Of a stretch of 12,118 bases of DNA, positions 1-7,310 are shown piece after piece. The DNA lies in the NCBI GenBank assembly GCA_030740335.1, contig JASLXL010000084.1, positions 1 through 12,118 on the forward strand. Reading direction: 5' to 3'. This DNA comes from SAR202 cluster bacterium. Lineage in GTDB: Bacteria > Chloroflexota > Dehalococcoidia > SAR202 > CAJWER01. Each line of letters begins with the position of its first letter. The first letter of the stretch is position 1. Under the pieces are notes generated by a model. It saw nothing but the letters and a program-made list of their open reading frames with translations. It did not search any database and was not told where the DNA came from. Made by a program: the position numbers and the translations under genes.

Positions 1-30
1 GCAGACCTCATGGCACCGCGTAGTGTAGTG

Positions 31-57
31 TGTACGAATGCCAGATGGCAGCGTACA
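31..57. promoter_or_regulatory. Interrupted palindrome upstream of ftsH, possible operator
   Basis: TGTACG (31-36) pairs with CGTACA (52-57), and inside it TGCCA (39-43) pairs with TGGCA (46-50). This makes an 11-bp interrupted dyad. It ends 9 bp before the extended -10 box of ftsH and so covers the -35 region. A two-nucleotide centre is too tight for a full RNA hairpin, so a protein-binding DNA palindrome is the better reading. The operator role is inference. Confidence 0.4.
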
Positions 58-66
58 TGTGGGCCA

Positions 67-75
67 TGTTATGAT
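67..75 (+). promoter_or_regulatory. Candidate extended -10 promoter of ftsH
   Basis: TG-T-TATGAT at 67-75 is an extended -10 element with five of six hexamer matches. I see no good -35 hexamer at 17-18 bp, which fits an extended -10 promoter. The start of transcription would be near position 82, giving a leader of about 55 nt before the ftsH ATG. Confidence 0.45.
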
Positions 76-88
76 GTACTGGTATTTT

Positions 89-104
89 CGCCGCTTGAGC
101 GGCG
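89..104 (+). other. Perfect 6-bp hairpin in the ftsH leader
   Basis: CGCCGC-TTGA-GCGGCG forms a perfect GC-only stem with a four-base loop. It lies close to the predicted 5' end of the ftsH transcript and ends 33 nt before the ATG. No T-run follows, so it is unlikely to be a terminator. It could stabilise the mRNA 5' end, which is inference. Confidence 0.45.
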
Positions 105-137
105 TCGCCAAGTTGTCATGATTTGTGTGGAGCACCA

Positions 138-2012
138 ATGAGTTCACGGTGGATGCGCAATGGCTTTATCTATCTGCTGATAGTAGTGGCTGTGATCGCC
201 ATTCTCTTCACGCTATTTTCAGACGTCAGTGGATCTCGTGAGATCCCGATTGACGAGGTCATTTCGATGGCCAAGCGTGGCCTTATCGAGACGATAGAGG
301 TTCATGGCGACGGCCTCACGGTTATTTCTACCAGGCAAGAGACCCTCACATCTCGCAAGGAGCCGGATTCGAGCGTGGTTGAGATGCTGCAGAACTCCGG
401 GATAGACCCGGTGGCCAGCAACATGAACATCATCGTGAAGGGGTCCAGTGGCCTCGGCAGCCTCTTTGGGATACTGCTCAACTTCCTGCCTCTAGTCTTT
501 TTTGGCGCGGTTCTCCTGTTCATGATGAGGCAGGCCCAGGGCAACAGTAACCAGACATTCAGCTTCGGTCGCAGCCGCGCCCGAATGCTCGTAGGCAACC
601 AGCCGTCTGTCAGTTTTGCAGACGTGGCGGGAGCAGACGAGGCAAAAGAGGAGCTTGAGGAGGTCGTCGAATTCCTCAAGTACCCAGATCGCTTCTTGAC
701 TCTTGGTGCGCGGATCCCGCGAGGCGTGCTCCTGGTAGGCTTTCCGGGGACGGGCAAGACGCTTTTGGCCCGCGCCGTCTCTGGCGAGGCAGGCGTCCCG
801 TTCTTCTCGATCAGCGGTAGCGAGTTTGTTGAGATGTTCGTAGGTGTTGGCGCGTCACGTGTCAGGGACTTATTTGACCAGGCCAAGCGCAACGCCCCGT
901 GTATCGTTTTCATTGATGAGATAGACGCGGTTGGAAGGCATCGTGGCGCTGGACTTGGTGGTGGTCATGACGAGCGAGAGCAGACTCTTAACCAGATTCT
1001 CGTAGAAATGGACGGATTCGATACCAGCAATAACGTCATTGTCATGGCATCAACCAACCGTCCCGATATCCTAGACCCCGCATTGCTGCGCCCGGGTCGC
1101 TTCGACCGACGCGTGACCCTCGACCTACCCGATATCAAGGGCCGCGCGGCCATCCTGAAGGTTCATTCCAAGGGGAAACCCCTCGCTGCCGACGTGGACC
1201 TGCAGACTATCTCGAAGCTTACCACCGGCTTCAGCGGTGCCGATCTCAATAATCTGGTGAACGAGGCTGCCATTCTCGCAGCCCGCAGGAGCAAGAGCGA
1301 GATAGGCGCCGCCGAGTTTGCCGAGTCGGTGGACCGCGTGATGCTGGGGCCGATCAGGCGCTCTCGTATCTCGACCGAACATGAGCAGGAGATCACCGCC
1401 TACCACGAAGCTGGACATGCGATTGTGGGCCACCTGCTGGAACATGCAGATCCGATTGCCAAGGTGACCATTCTTTCCCGCGGCGCAACAGGCGGTCATA
1501 CCCGGTCTCTCCCAGAAGAGGATAGGCGATACTGGACCCTGAACCAGTTCAAGGACATGATGGCCATGGCCATGGGCGGCAGGGTAGCCGAGCTGTGCCA
1601 GTTCGGTGAGGGTGAGATCACGACTGGCGCGAGCAACGACTTGGAAAATGCCACCAATATGGCTCGCACCATGGTCACACAATACGGAATGAGCGAAAAA
1701 CTAGGCCCGAGGACCTTTGGCAAGCGGGAAGAGATGGTTTTCCTTGGCCGCGAAATTTCGGAGCAGAGGGACTATAGCGACAAAGTCGCCGAGACCATCG
1801 ACGATGAGGTGTACTCTCTCGTGGGCGCAGCTTATCAGAGGGCCAGGGATGTTCTCTCCAACAACAAGATAGAATTTGGTCAGTTGGCCAAGTATCTGCT
1901 CGAACACGAGACTGCCGATGGGGACGTGATCAAAGCTTTGTTCAATCCGCCGCCGGCGCCCGACGACGGCCCGACCCCCACTGCGGACCCGGAGCCATCT
2001 CCCGCGGTCTAG
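138..2012 (+). CDS. ftsH: ATP-dependent zinc metalloprotease FtsH
   Basis: This is a membrane-anchored AAA+ protease that forms hexamers, extracts membrane and regulatory proteins and degrades them in the cytosol. The 624-residue product has two N-terminal membrane segments (about residues 8-29 and 105-130) around a small extracytoplasmic domain. The AAA+ module follows: Walker A GFPGTGKT (201-208), Walker B FIDEID (258-263) and the second region of homology with RPGRFDRR. The peptidase domain has HEAGH (423-427) and the third zinc ligand Asp501 in [11 protein letters not shown] proline-rich tail ends the protein. Length is close to the usual 610-650. I chose ATG 138 because GGAG (129-132) sits 5 nt upstream; an in-frame TTG at 123 adds five residues without support. 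Walker A normally reads GPPGTGKT, and here the second residue is Phe. Identification is secure. Confidence 0.97.
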   Translation: MSSRWMRNGFIYLLIVVAVIAILFTLFSDVSGSREIPIDEVISMAKRGLIETIEVHGDGLTVISTRQETLTSRKEPDSSVVEMLQNSGIDPVASNMNIIVKGSSGLGSLFGILLNFLPLVFFGAVLLFMMRQAQGNSNQTFSFGRSRARMLVGNQPSVSFADVAGADEAKEELEEVVEFLKYPDRFLTLGARIPRGVLLVGFPGTGKTLLARAVSGEAGVPFFSISGSEFVEMFVGVGASRVRDLFDQAKRNAPCIVFIDEIDAVGRHRGAGLGGGHDEREQTLNQILVEMDGFDTSNNVIVMASTNRPDILDPALLRPGRFDRRVTLDLPDIKGRAAILKVHSKGKPLAADVDLQTISKLTTGFSGADLNNLVNEAAILAARRSKSEIGAAEFAESVDRVMLGPIRRSRISTEHEQEITAYHEAGHAIVGHLLEHADPIAKVTILSRGATGGHTRSLPEEDRRYWTLNQFKDMMAMAMGGRVAELCQFGEGEITTGASNDLENATNMARTMVTQYGMSEKLGPRTFGKREEMVFLGREISEQRDYSDKVAETIDDEVYSLVGAAYQRARDVLSNNKIEFGQLAKYLLEHETADGDVIKALFNPPPAPDDGPTPTADPEPSPAV

Positions 2013-2115
2013 TCTCTCGTCGGCCCGGCTCGGAGACGCGACACGCCCATCTCCTCGACGAATCGTGCTTGAACCCGTCGGGCGCCGTAACGCACCCCAA
2101 ACCCGGCCCTGCTCA

Positions 2116-2160
2116 CCGGAGCGAAAATCCTTTGCCCCGCTCATCCTGAGCCGTCGAAGG
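2116..2160 (+). repeat. Degenerate direct repeat, copy 1 (CCTGAGC type)
   Basis: It begins with CCGGAGCGAA (2116-2125), identical to 2282-2291, and runs through TCATCCTGAGCC and GTCGAAGG. The second half resembles the dispersed CATCCTGAGC..GTCGAAGG palindromic repeats found between genes in many bacterial genomes. That resemblance is from memory and was not searched. Confidence 0.5.
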
Positions 2161-2162
2161 GT

Positions 2163-2228
2163 CATGCCCCAACAACAAATGCGGGCAGCGCGCTGGTACT
2201 GGGTTGAAGGGGGTGTCAGAGGGGCATG
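2163..2228. repeat. 8-bp inverted repeat CATGCCCC/GGGGCATG
   Basis: CATGCCCC (2163-2170) is matched exactly by GGGGCATG (2221-2228), with 50 nt between the arms. It sits between the two copies of the direct repeat and suggests that the whole gap can fold as a structured element. Confidence 0.4.
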
Positions 2229-2281
2229 TCTCCCGGCGTGAGTGCGATGGGTTCACCATGAGCCAATAACCACGCTGTCCT

Positions 2282-2325
2282 CCGGAGCGAAGGATTCTGC
2301 TTGCCCTGAGCTCGCTGCTCAAGGT
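2282..2325 (+). repeat. Degenerate direct repeat, copy 2
   Basis: It starts with the same CCGGAGCGAA decamer as 2116-2125, 166 bp downstream, then runs through a diverged stretch to TTGCCCTGAGC and TCAAGG. It lacks about eight bases (CGCTCATC region) present in copy 1 and has extra bases near its end. Weaker relatives are GTTCACCATGAGCC (about 2250-2263) and CTCATCCTTCGGCAAAGG (2369-2386). Confidence 0.45.
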
Positions 2326-2332
2326 TTCGCCA

Positions 2333-2364
2333 CGTCTGCTAGCAACCAAGGACGCTAGCAGACG
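2333..2364. terminator. Perfect 11-bp hairpin between convergent genes
   Basis: CGTCTGCTAGC (2333-2343) pairs exactly with GCTAGCAGACG (2354-2364) around a 10-nt loop. It is 46 bp past the aminotransferase stop in the - direction and 320 bp past ftsH in the + direction. No T-run follows on either strand, so it is not a standard intrinsic terminator. A bidirectional transcript-end or RNA-stabilising structure is the likeliest role, but it may simply be part of the repeat element. Confidence 0.4.
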
Positions 2365-2409
2365 CGCACTCATCCTTCGGCAAAGGGAACCGAATTGGGA
2401 ACCGCGGAT

Positions 2410-3513
2410 CTAGCGTGCGGCTTCCGCCGGGGCGAACCCCACCTTTGGCAGTGATGCGGCCAGGGCATCCAACACCTCTTGAATGTCGTCGGATGTGGTC
2501 TTGCCCATGTGCCCAATGCGGAATATCTTGCCGTCAACCGGCCCTTGACCACCGCCTAATACCACATTGTGATCTTCTCTCACAATTCGCAAAAGATCTG
2601 AGGCGATAACACCCTCTGGGATGGACACCGCAGTCACTGTGTCTGATGCGTAGCGTTCGTCGGGGAATAGGGACAGCCCCAAATCCTTGATGCCCTCTCG
2701 GGTCATTTCGGCGATCCGAATATGCCGAGCGAAAAAGGCGTCGATCCCCTCTTCTTGAAGTTGCGCTATCGCCAAATCTAGAGCGTAGTAGATTGAGACC
2801 GCAGGTGTGTACGGCGGCTGGCCCTTCTCGTAGTAGCTACGGTACTGGGCGAGGTCTAGGTAGAACTTGGGCATCTTGGCCGACGCGTGCGCCTCCCATG
2901 CCCTTTCGCTGAAGCTGATGAACGCCAATCCCGGAGGCAGCATCCAGCCCTTCTGCGAGGCCGTGGCGACAACGTCGCAGCCCCAGGCGTCGGTTTGCAA
3001 CGGGATTGAGCATACGCTGCTGATGCCATCCACTAGCAACAACTTGTCAAACTCGCCCTTTACGACCGAGGCGATGGCCTCCAGGTCGTTGGTGACACCT
3101 GTCGAGGTCTCGTTGTGGGTGACCATCACGGTCCCGATGCCAGGGTCTGTATTCAGGGCGTCCCGTAGTGCGTCTATGTCGACCGCGTTACCCCAGGGGA
3201 AGTCGATCTTGGTAACGTCCGCGCCATATATTCCCGCGATCTGACCGAACCGGTCGCCGAAGGAGCCTATGCTGACGTTGAGCACCTTGTCCCCGGGCGA
3301 GAGAGTGTTAACGATAGCGGCTTCCATCGCGCTGGTGCCGGAGGAGGTCAGGATGTAGAGGTCATTCTTGGTGTCGAATACCTGCTTGAGTCCGTCGGTG
3401 ACGCGATACAGCAACTCCTTAAACTGCGGTCCACGGTGGTTCATCATCGGGGTCGCCATCGTCGCGAGAATGTCTTCGGGCACGGGGATCGGCCCAGGTA
3501 TTCGTAGGTTCAT
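2410..3513 (-). CDS. Class V PLP aminotransferase, alanine-glyoxylate/serine-pyruvate type
   Basis: This is a cytosolic pyridoxal-phosphate enzyme of fold type I that moves an amino group from alanine or serine to glyoxylate or pyruvate. The family also includes ureidoglycine-glyoxylate transaminases and serine-pathway enzymes. The 367-residue product starts with the family's PGPIPVPEDI, then has the cofactor-phosphate loop SSGTSAMEA (57-65), the HNETSTG segment (133-139), Asp162 that would contact the cofactor ring nitrogen, and the Schiff-base Lys188 in ATASQKGW. Near the C-terminus GGGQG and RIGHMG are typical. ATG 3513 is chosen because GGAGG (3520-3524) lies 6 nt upstream; a longer frame to 3540 adds nine residues of no family character. 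It follows tyrS by 103 bp and probably has its own promoter. The exact substrate cannot be read from sequence. Confidence 0.9.
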   Translation of the reverse strand: MNLRIPGPIPVPEDILATMATPMMNHRGPQFKELLYRVTDGLKQVFDTKNDLYILTSSGTSAMEAAIVNTLSPGDKVLNVSIGSFGDRFGQIAGIYGADVTKIDFPWGNAVDIDALRDALNTDPGIGTVMVTHNETSTGVTNDLEAIASVVKGEFDKLLLVDGISSVCSIPLQTDAWGCDVVATASQKGWMLPPGLAFISFSERAWEAHASAKMPKFYLDLAQYRSYYEKGQPPYTPAVSIYYALDLAIAQLQEEGIDAFFARHIRIAEMTREGIKDLGLSLFPDERYASDTVTAVSIPEGVIASDLLRIVREDHNVVLGGGQGPVDGKIFRIGHMGKTTSDDIQEVLDALAASLPKVGFAPAEAAR

Positions 3514-3539
3514 CTTTAGCCTCCGGCAAGGTCTTTCCA

Positions 3540-3557
3540 ACGGTTCTATTGTACCGT
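3540..3557 (-). promoter_or_regulatory. Candidate promoter -10 box of the aminotransferase with dyad
   Basis: TACAAT (minus strand, 3553-3548) matches the -10 consensus in five of six bases and lies about 35 nt before the ATG. The inverted repeat ACGGT (3540-3544)/ACCGT (3553-3557) frames it. The -35 region is poor. An operator that overlaps the -10 box is possible but unproven. Confidence 0.35.
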
Positions 3558-3616
3558 GCTGAGGGCTGTTGTGATACCAAAAATGTGTCGTAGATGGAGA
3601 TTGGCAGGGGCGGGTC

Positions 3617-4882
3617 CTAGACCGCCTTTGGGGGCCTGGTAGCTCGTATCATGCGCCGCCGGCCCACCTGCACGATGGAAGAATCCTTGATCGTCGTTAC
3701 TGGCGCATTCGCTGTTAGGGGCTGGCCGTCCTTCTTGACCGCGCCCTGGCCGATGAGCCTTTTTGCAGCGCTCGAACTCTCTGCCATACCCGCACTTACC
3801 AGGAGGTCGCTAACTCTTTTCCCGTCCAGCGCCGCTGAGATCTCGTAGATCGATATGTCTTCGGGCAGTTCCCTGCGCTGCACGGTTCGTTCGAAGTGGT
3901 TCCGTGCACTGCGGGCGGCATCGTCGTTGTGAAACTGCGCCACGAGCTCATCCGCAAGTCGCTTCTTTAGCTCCATCGGGTTTACGGAGCCGTCCGCAAG
4001 GCCGTCGCGCAGCTCGATAAGCTCGGCGGTCGGTACGTCGGTCAGGTAGTCGAAGTAGTCTAGGACTGTATTGCGGGTCCGTTCCTCTCCGGTCTCGCCG
4101 TCCTGGGGGTCGGGATCGGCGCTCTCGTCGGGGAGCGACATTATCTTGCCGTACATGTCGTTTGGCAGCTCATTCAGCCCGATGTAGTTGCCCAGACTCT
4201 TGCCCATGCGGCGAACGCCGTCGGTCCCGACCAGGATTGGCACCAGCAAACATTGCTGTGGTCGCTGGTCCATCATTCGTTGCAGGTCGCGGCCTACGAG
4301 CAGGTTGAATTTCTGATCCGTGCCTCCGAACTCTACATCGGACTCGACTGCCACCGAGTCGTAGCCCTGAAGCAAGGGATACAGAAGCTCGGTGATGGCG
4401 ATGGCTTGGTTGGCCTTGAAGCGCTTGGCGAAATCCTCTCGGGCAAGGAACTGGGCGACGGTGAATTTGTTCGTGAGTTGAATCACATTGTCTAGGGTGA
4501 AGGGTCCGAACCACTCGCTTTGCATGCGAATCTCGGTTTTGTCTCGGTCGACGATCTTAGAAAATTGCTCCAGGTACGACTCGGCGTTCTCAAGAACCTG
4601 CGCCGCTGAAAGCATGGGCCGTAACGCTGACCGGCCACTGGGGTCGCCAATTTGAGCGGTCCAGTCACCGACGATAATGACCACCTGATGGCCGAGTTCC
4701 TGGAGATGCCTGAGCTTGCGGAGCAGGACCGCGTGCCCGAGGTGCAGGTCCGGCGCGCTGGGGTCGAAGCCCACCTTCAGCCGCAGTGGCCTTCCTGCGT
4801 CCAGGAGTTTCACGAATTCCGACTCGTCTATGGTCTCGGCAACGCCCCGACTAAAAATGCGTTCTTTTTGCGCAGCGTCCAT
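3617..4882 (-). CDS. tyrS: Tyrosyl-tRNA synthetase
   Basis: It attaches tyrosine to tRNA-Tyr in the cytosol and is a class I synthetase. The 421-residue product has the signature DLHLGH (45-50, the HIGH motif), the GGTDQKFN tyrosine-site segment (186-193), the KMSKS-type loop RMGKS (225-229) and a C-terminal S4 RNA-binding domain (about 352-415). The sequence pattern fits the second bacterial TyrRS type (TyrZ-like). ATG 4882 gives MDAAQKER and has GGAGAG (4892-4897) 9 nt upstream; the frame stays open to 4984 but those 34 Arg-rich residues run into ribF and look untranslated. ribF ends 49 nt upstream, so the two are probably co-transcribed. An acidic insert at about 255-271 in the tRNA-contact half is odd. 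No T-box leader is visible. Confidence 0.96.
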   Translation of the reverse strand: MDAAQKERIFSRGVAETIDESEFVKLLDAGRPLRLKVGFDPSAPDLHLGHAVLLRKLRHLQELGHQVVIIVGDWTAQIGDPSGRSALRPMLSAAQVLENAESYLEQFSKIVDRDKTEIRMQSEWFGPFTLDNVIQLTNKFTVAQFLAREDFAKRFKANQAIAITELLYPLLQGYDSVAVESDVEFGGTDQKFNLLVGRDLQRMMDQRPQQCLLVPILVGTDGVRRMGKSLGNYIGLNELPNDMYGKIMSLPDESADPDPQDGETGEERTRNTVLDYFDYLTDVPTAELIELRDGLADGSVNPMELKKRLADELVAQFHNDDAARSARNHFERTVQRRELPEDISIYEISAALDGKRVSDLLVSAGMAESSSAAKRLIGQGAVKKDGQPLTANAPVTTIKDSSIVQVGRRRMIRATRPPKAV

Positions 4883-4931
4883 ATGTTTTGTCTCTCCGGG
4901 TTGTTCAGTCGCCAGGCGCCTACGACGATAC

Positions 4932-5873
4932 CTACGAGTTGTCCGTCCGGCTGCCTTCGAGCGCGGCCCTAGTCTCGGACACATCGTTATCGATCTGCCG
5001 TTGAAGCTCCTCGACGGTGTTGAATTTCAATTCGTCTCGCAGTCGACGCACGAAATCGAGCCGCACCTCGTGGCCGTACAGGTCGCCTCCAAACTCCATC
5101 AGGTGCGCCTCGATCGAGTGACCGCTGCCCTCAAATGTCGGATTGAATCCGATGCTGGTGGCGGCCATATAGTGCTCGCCTTCGACCCTTGCCCAGGCGG
5201 CGTATATGCCGTCCCGAGGCACCATAGTGTCTCCGGGCAAGCTCAGGTTTGCGGTAGCAAATCCCAGGCCGATGCCGCGGCCATGGCCCTTGACGACGGT
5301 GCCGGCCAGTGAGTACTCGCGCCCGAGCATGACTGTCGCGCGGGCCATGTCTCCCTCCGCAATGGCCTCTCGGATGGAGGTGCTTCTGACGACCGGCCCC
5401 TCTTCGGATCGGAGTGGCTCAATCATTTCTACGAAAAATCCCATCTCTTGACCCAGGGCCGCAAGCGTCGTCCCGTCGCCCTCACGCCTGTGTCCCATGG
5501 CGAAGTCGGGACCCACCACGAGCCCGGTCATGTGAACATGCTCTTTCAAAAGAACCGCGAACTCGCGTGCGGTGAGTGTGGATAGCGCCTTGTCGAATGA
5601 GACCGGGATGACCAAGTCGATGCCAGTTTCCCTGAGGAGCGCGACGCGTTCGTTGATGGTGGTCAGAAGCATAGGCGCGACGTCGGGATGCACCACCCCC
5701 CGCGGGTGATCTGTGAAAGTGATGACGACGGAGGTGAGCCTGTGGCGATCCGCCTCTGCTTTCAGGCGAGACAGCAGATGCCGGTGTCCACGATGGACGC
5801 CGTCAAAGACTCCGATTGTGAGCGCGGAGTTCTCTGCGGGCCTGTGCAATTGGAACTGGTCTATGATTTTCAT
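4932..5873 (-). CDS. ribF: Bifunctional riboflavin kinase / FMN adenylyltransferase
   Basis: RibF phosphorylates riboflavin to FMN and then adenylates FMN to FAD. The 313-residue product has both expected domains. The N-terminal nucleotidyltransferase part shows GVFDGVHRGH (21-30), GPDFAMGHRREGDG (121-134) and STSIREAI (164-171). The C-terminal flavokinase part shows GRGIGLGFATANL (198-210), GFNPTF (242-247) and the acidic EAHLMEF segment with likely catalytic Glu255. Length matches the family. The usual GxPTAN motif reads GFATAN, with Pro replaced by Ala, while Thr207 and Asn209 remain. ATG 5873 has no clear ribosome site; a four-codon mini-ORF just upstream ends in an ATGA overlap with it. 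tyrS follows 49 nt downstream. No FMN riboswitch is visible in the leader. Confidence 0.96.
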   Translation of the reverse strand: MKIIDQFQLHRPAENSALTIGVFDGVHRGHRHLLSRLKAEADRHRLTSVVITFTDHPRGVVHPDVAPMLLTTINERVALLRETGIDLVIPVSFDKALSTLTAREFAVLLKEHVHMTGLVVGPDFAMGHRREGDGTTLAALGQEMGFFVEMIEPLRSEEGPVVRSTSIREAIAEGDMARATVMLGREYSLAGTVVKGHGRGIGLGFATANLSLPGDTMVPRDGIYAAWARVEGEHYMAATSIGFNPTFEGSGHSIEAHLMEFGGDLYGHEVRLDFVRRLRDELKFNTVEELQRQIDNDVSETRAALEGSRTDNS

Positions 5874-5914
5874 GGGTGACGCATCAGTGTGGCAATTTTC
5901 GAAGGAGTAGGGCT

Positions 5915-5943
5915 ATTTTACAGCCTGCGGCTTCCCATGTGTA
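5915..5943 (-). promoter_or_regulatory. Candidate promoter of ribF-tyrS
   Basis: On the minus strand TACACA (5943-5938, four of six -35 matches) and TAAAAT (5920-5915, five of six) are 17 nt apart. Transcription would start near 5908, giving a leader of about 35 nt before the ribF ATG. The -10 box is framed by GGCT (5911-5914) and AGCC (5922-5925). Confidence 0.4.
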
Positions 5944-6026
5944 GCGTGGCACGTCGTCAGACGCAGGATAGGCGTCTCATCTCCATTTCTCCGAAGATCG
6001 TCCCACGAACCCTCCTAGATCAGCCC

Positions 6027-7229
6027 CTAGTCTTTTTTCCCCAATCTTTGCTCCAGAGGTTTTCGGAGGGCCAGGCTGGTAGGCAGGATCATTGCCGTGA
6101 CGCCGCTCATAATTGTGATGGCGAGTCTGATGTTCAGCAGGTCCGCGACCCGACCGTAGATAATGGGCGCGATGGTTCCGCCGGTCTCGGTGATCGTGTA
6201 GTAATAGCCGTAGGCGCGTGGCTGGGTGCGCGTTGGGACGAAACTGGAAACGGTTGAGTAGAGCACTGACGAGGTGCCGTTGAGTCCGATGCCCAATACG
6301 AACATCAACGGAGCCATTGCCAGGGTTGGGGTTGTAGAGGCTACCACTAGCAACGTTGCCGTTAGCCCTTTGGTGCCCCAGATCAGTCGAATGGCACCGT
6401 AGCGATCACCTAGCCACCCGGTGACATACTTGCCTACGGCGCCTCCTGCCAGCAGGAATAGCAGCATAATGAGGGTCTGCTGGTCGTTCATGCCCTTTTC
6501 CTTCATGATGAAGGGCAGGAACGTAAGCGCTGCTGAACGGGTGGCCGAGTCGAGGAATCCTATGCCTCCAAGGGTCAGAAAACCCCGGGTATTGGTTTTT
6601 TCGAGCCCGACTTCGCGGAACGTCTTAAGACTGGCCGACGGCCTACCGCGGTCGATCGTGCGCCTCAAGAGCATGGTAATCGCCATGAAGGCCAGGCCGC
6701 CCAGCCCGACGATTCGCATAGTGGCGCGCCAGCCGTACCTGATCGCCACTAGGAGGGCGACGGCGGGCGCCGCCATCTTGCCCAGGTCGCCGGCGAAATT
6801 GACCGTGCCCACGGCGGTGCTACGACCGTCGTCGTAGGATCTGGACACCATGCTGGTGGCAAGGGGGTGTTGCGTGCCTCCTCCGAGTCCCGAAACCAGA
6901 GTAATGGCCAGTATGAGCATGAATCCGGGTGCCAGCGCCATCCCGACGAGTCCCGCTGCTACCCACATGTTGCCGCCCAAGAGCAGCCAGAATTCGCCGA
7001 CGGACTCGGCAAGGTAGCCGGCAGGTATCTGCAACGCTGCGGAAGCCCCGCTGTAGACGGTCCTGACCAGCCCGACGTCTGTGTAGGATAGAAGCAGATC
7101 CGGGTCCGTCTGCATCAGTGGCAACAGCGCGATCATGAGTGCGTAGAACAGGTCGCTCCAGACGTGGGTGGCCGACGCAAATAGAAGGACCATTCGCTTG
7201 CTTGGACCTTCAGAATACAAGGCCGTCAT
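6027..7229 (-). CDS. Major facilitator superfamily transporter (Fsr-like)
   Basis: The 400-residue product is a predicted 12-helix inner-membrane transporter: six hydrophobic stretches, a charged central loop (about 190-216) and six more. The MFS loop motif appears as GWLGDRYGAIRL (271-282), with a weaker counterpart AGYLAESVGEF (70-80) in the first half. The segment GGGTQHPLATSMVSR (116-130) recalls the fosmidomycin-resistance (Fsr) branch; that placement is from memory. ATG 7229 has GAGG (7239-7242) 9 nt upstream, a usable but loose spacing. It lies 81 bp after aroF and 153 bp before ribF, both on the same strand. Substrate is unknown; position beside aromatic genes does not by itself show that it carries aromatic compounds. 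Confidence 0.85.
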   Translation of the reverse strand: MTALYSEGPSKRMVLLFASATHVWSDLFYALMIALLPLMQTDPDLLLSYTDVGLVRTVYSGASAALQIPAGYLAESVGEFWLLLGGNMWVAAGLVGMALAPGFMLILAITLVSGLGGGTQHPLATSMVSRSYDDGRSTAVGTVNFAGDLGKMAAPAVALLVAIRYGWRATMRIVGLGGLAFMAITMLLRRTIDRGRPSASLKTFREVGLEKTNTRGFLTLGGIGFLDSATRSAALTFLPFIMKEKGMNDQQTLIMLLFLLAGGAVGKYVTGWLGDRYGAIRLIWGTKGLTATLLVVASTTPTLAMAPLMFVLGIGLNGTSSVLYSTVSSFVPTRTQPRAYGYYYTITETGGTIAPIIYGRVADLLNIRLAITIMSGVTAMILPTSLALRKPLEQRLGKKD

Positions 7230-7310
7230 AAAGCGCGACCTCGCTCATGTCGGAATGTGGAGGGCATGCGACAGTGTTGTTGGGGGAGACTTGGACGGCG
7301 CCGGTAGGTG

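Larger units (their letters stand above)
2013..2409. other. Gene-free convergent gap with repeats and dyads
   Basis: These 397 bases lie between the stop codons of ftsH and the aminotransferase. An open frame on the - strand (2113-2373) has no recognisable domain or ribosome site and is made of the repeats described below, so I do not call it a gene. The gap holds a degenerate direct repeat, several CCTGAGC-like motifs, a perfect 11-bp hairpin and flanking 8-bp inverted repeats CCTTTGCC (2129-2136) and GGCAAAGG (2379-2386). I find no T-tract terminator for either neighbour. Confidence 0.6.

Noticed and set aside
302..913. 203-codon open frame antisense to ftsH
   Set aside because: It mirrors the AAA+ coding region, has no recognisable domain and no start signal.
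2113..2373. 86-codon open frame on the - strand in the ftsH-aminotransferase gap
   Set aside because: It is made of the degenerate repeats and hairpin arms, has no ribosome site or family character, and its composition looks like translated intergenic repeat.
4883..4931. T-box or other leader before tyrS
   Set aside because: Only 49 nt separate ribF and tyrS, too short for a T-box, and no T-box core sequence is seen.
4883..4984. N-terminal extension of TyrS by 34 residues
   Set aside because: The Arg-rich extension overlaps the end of ribF and has no family counterpart; ATG 4882 has a ribosome site and gives normal length.
4716..5312. 198-codon + strand frame across the tyrS-ribF junction
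   Set aside because: Antisense to two clear genes, with low-complexity, Arg/Ser-rich translation typical of shadow frames.
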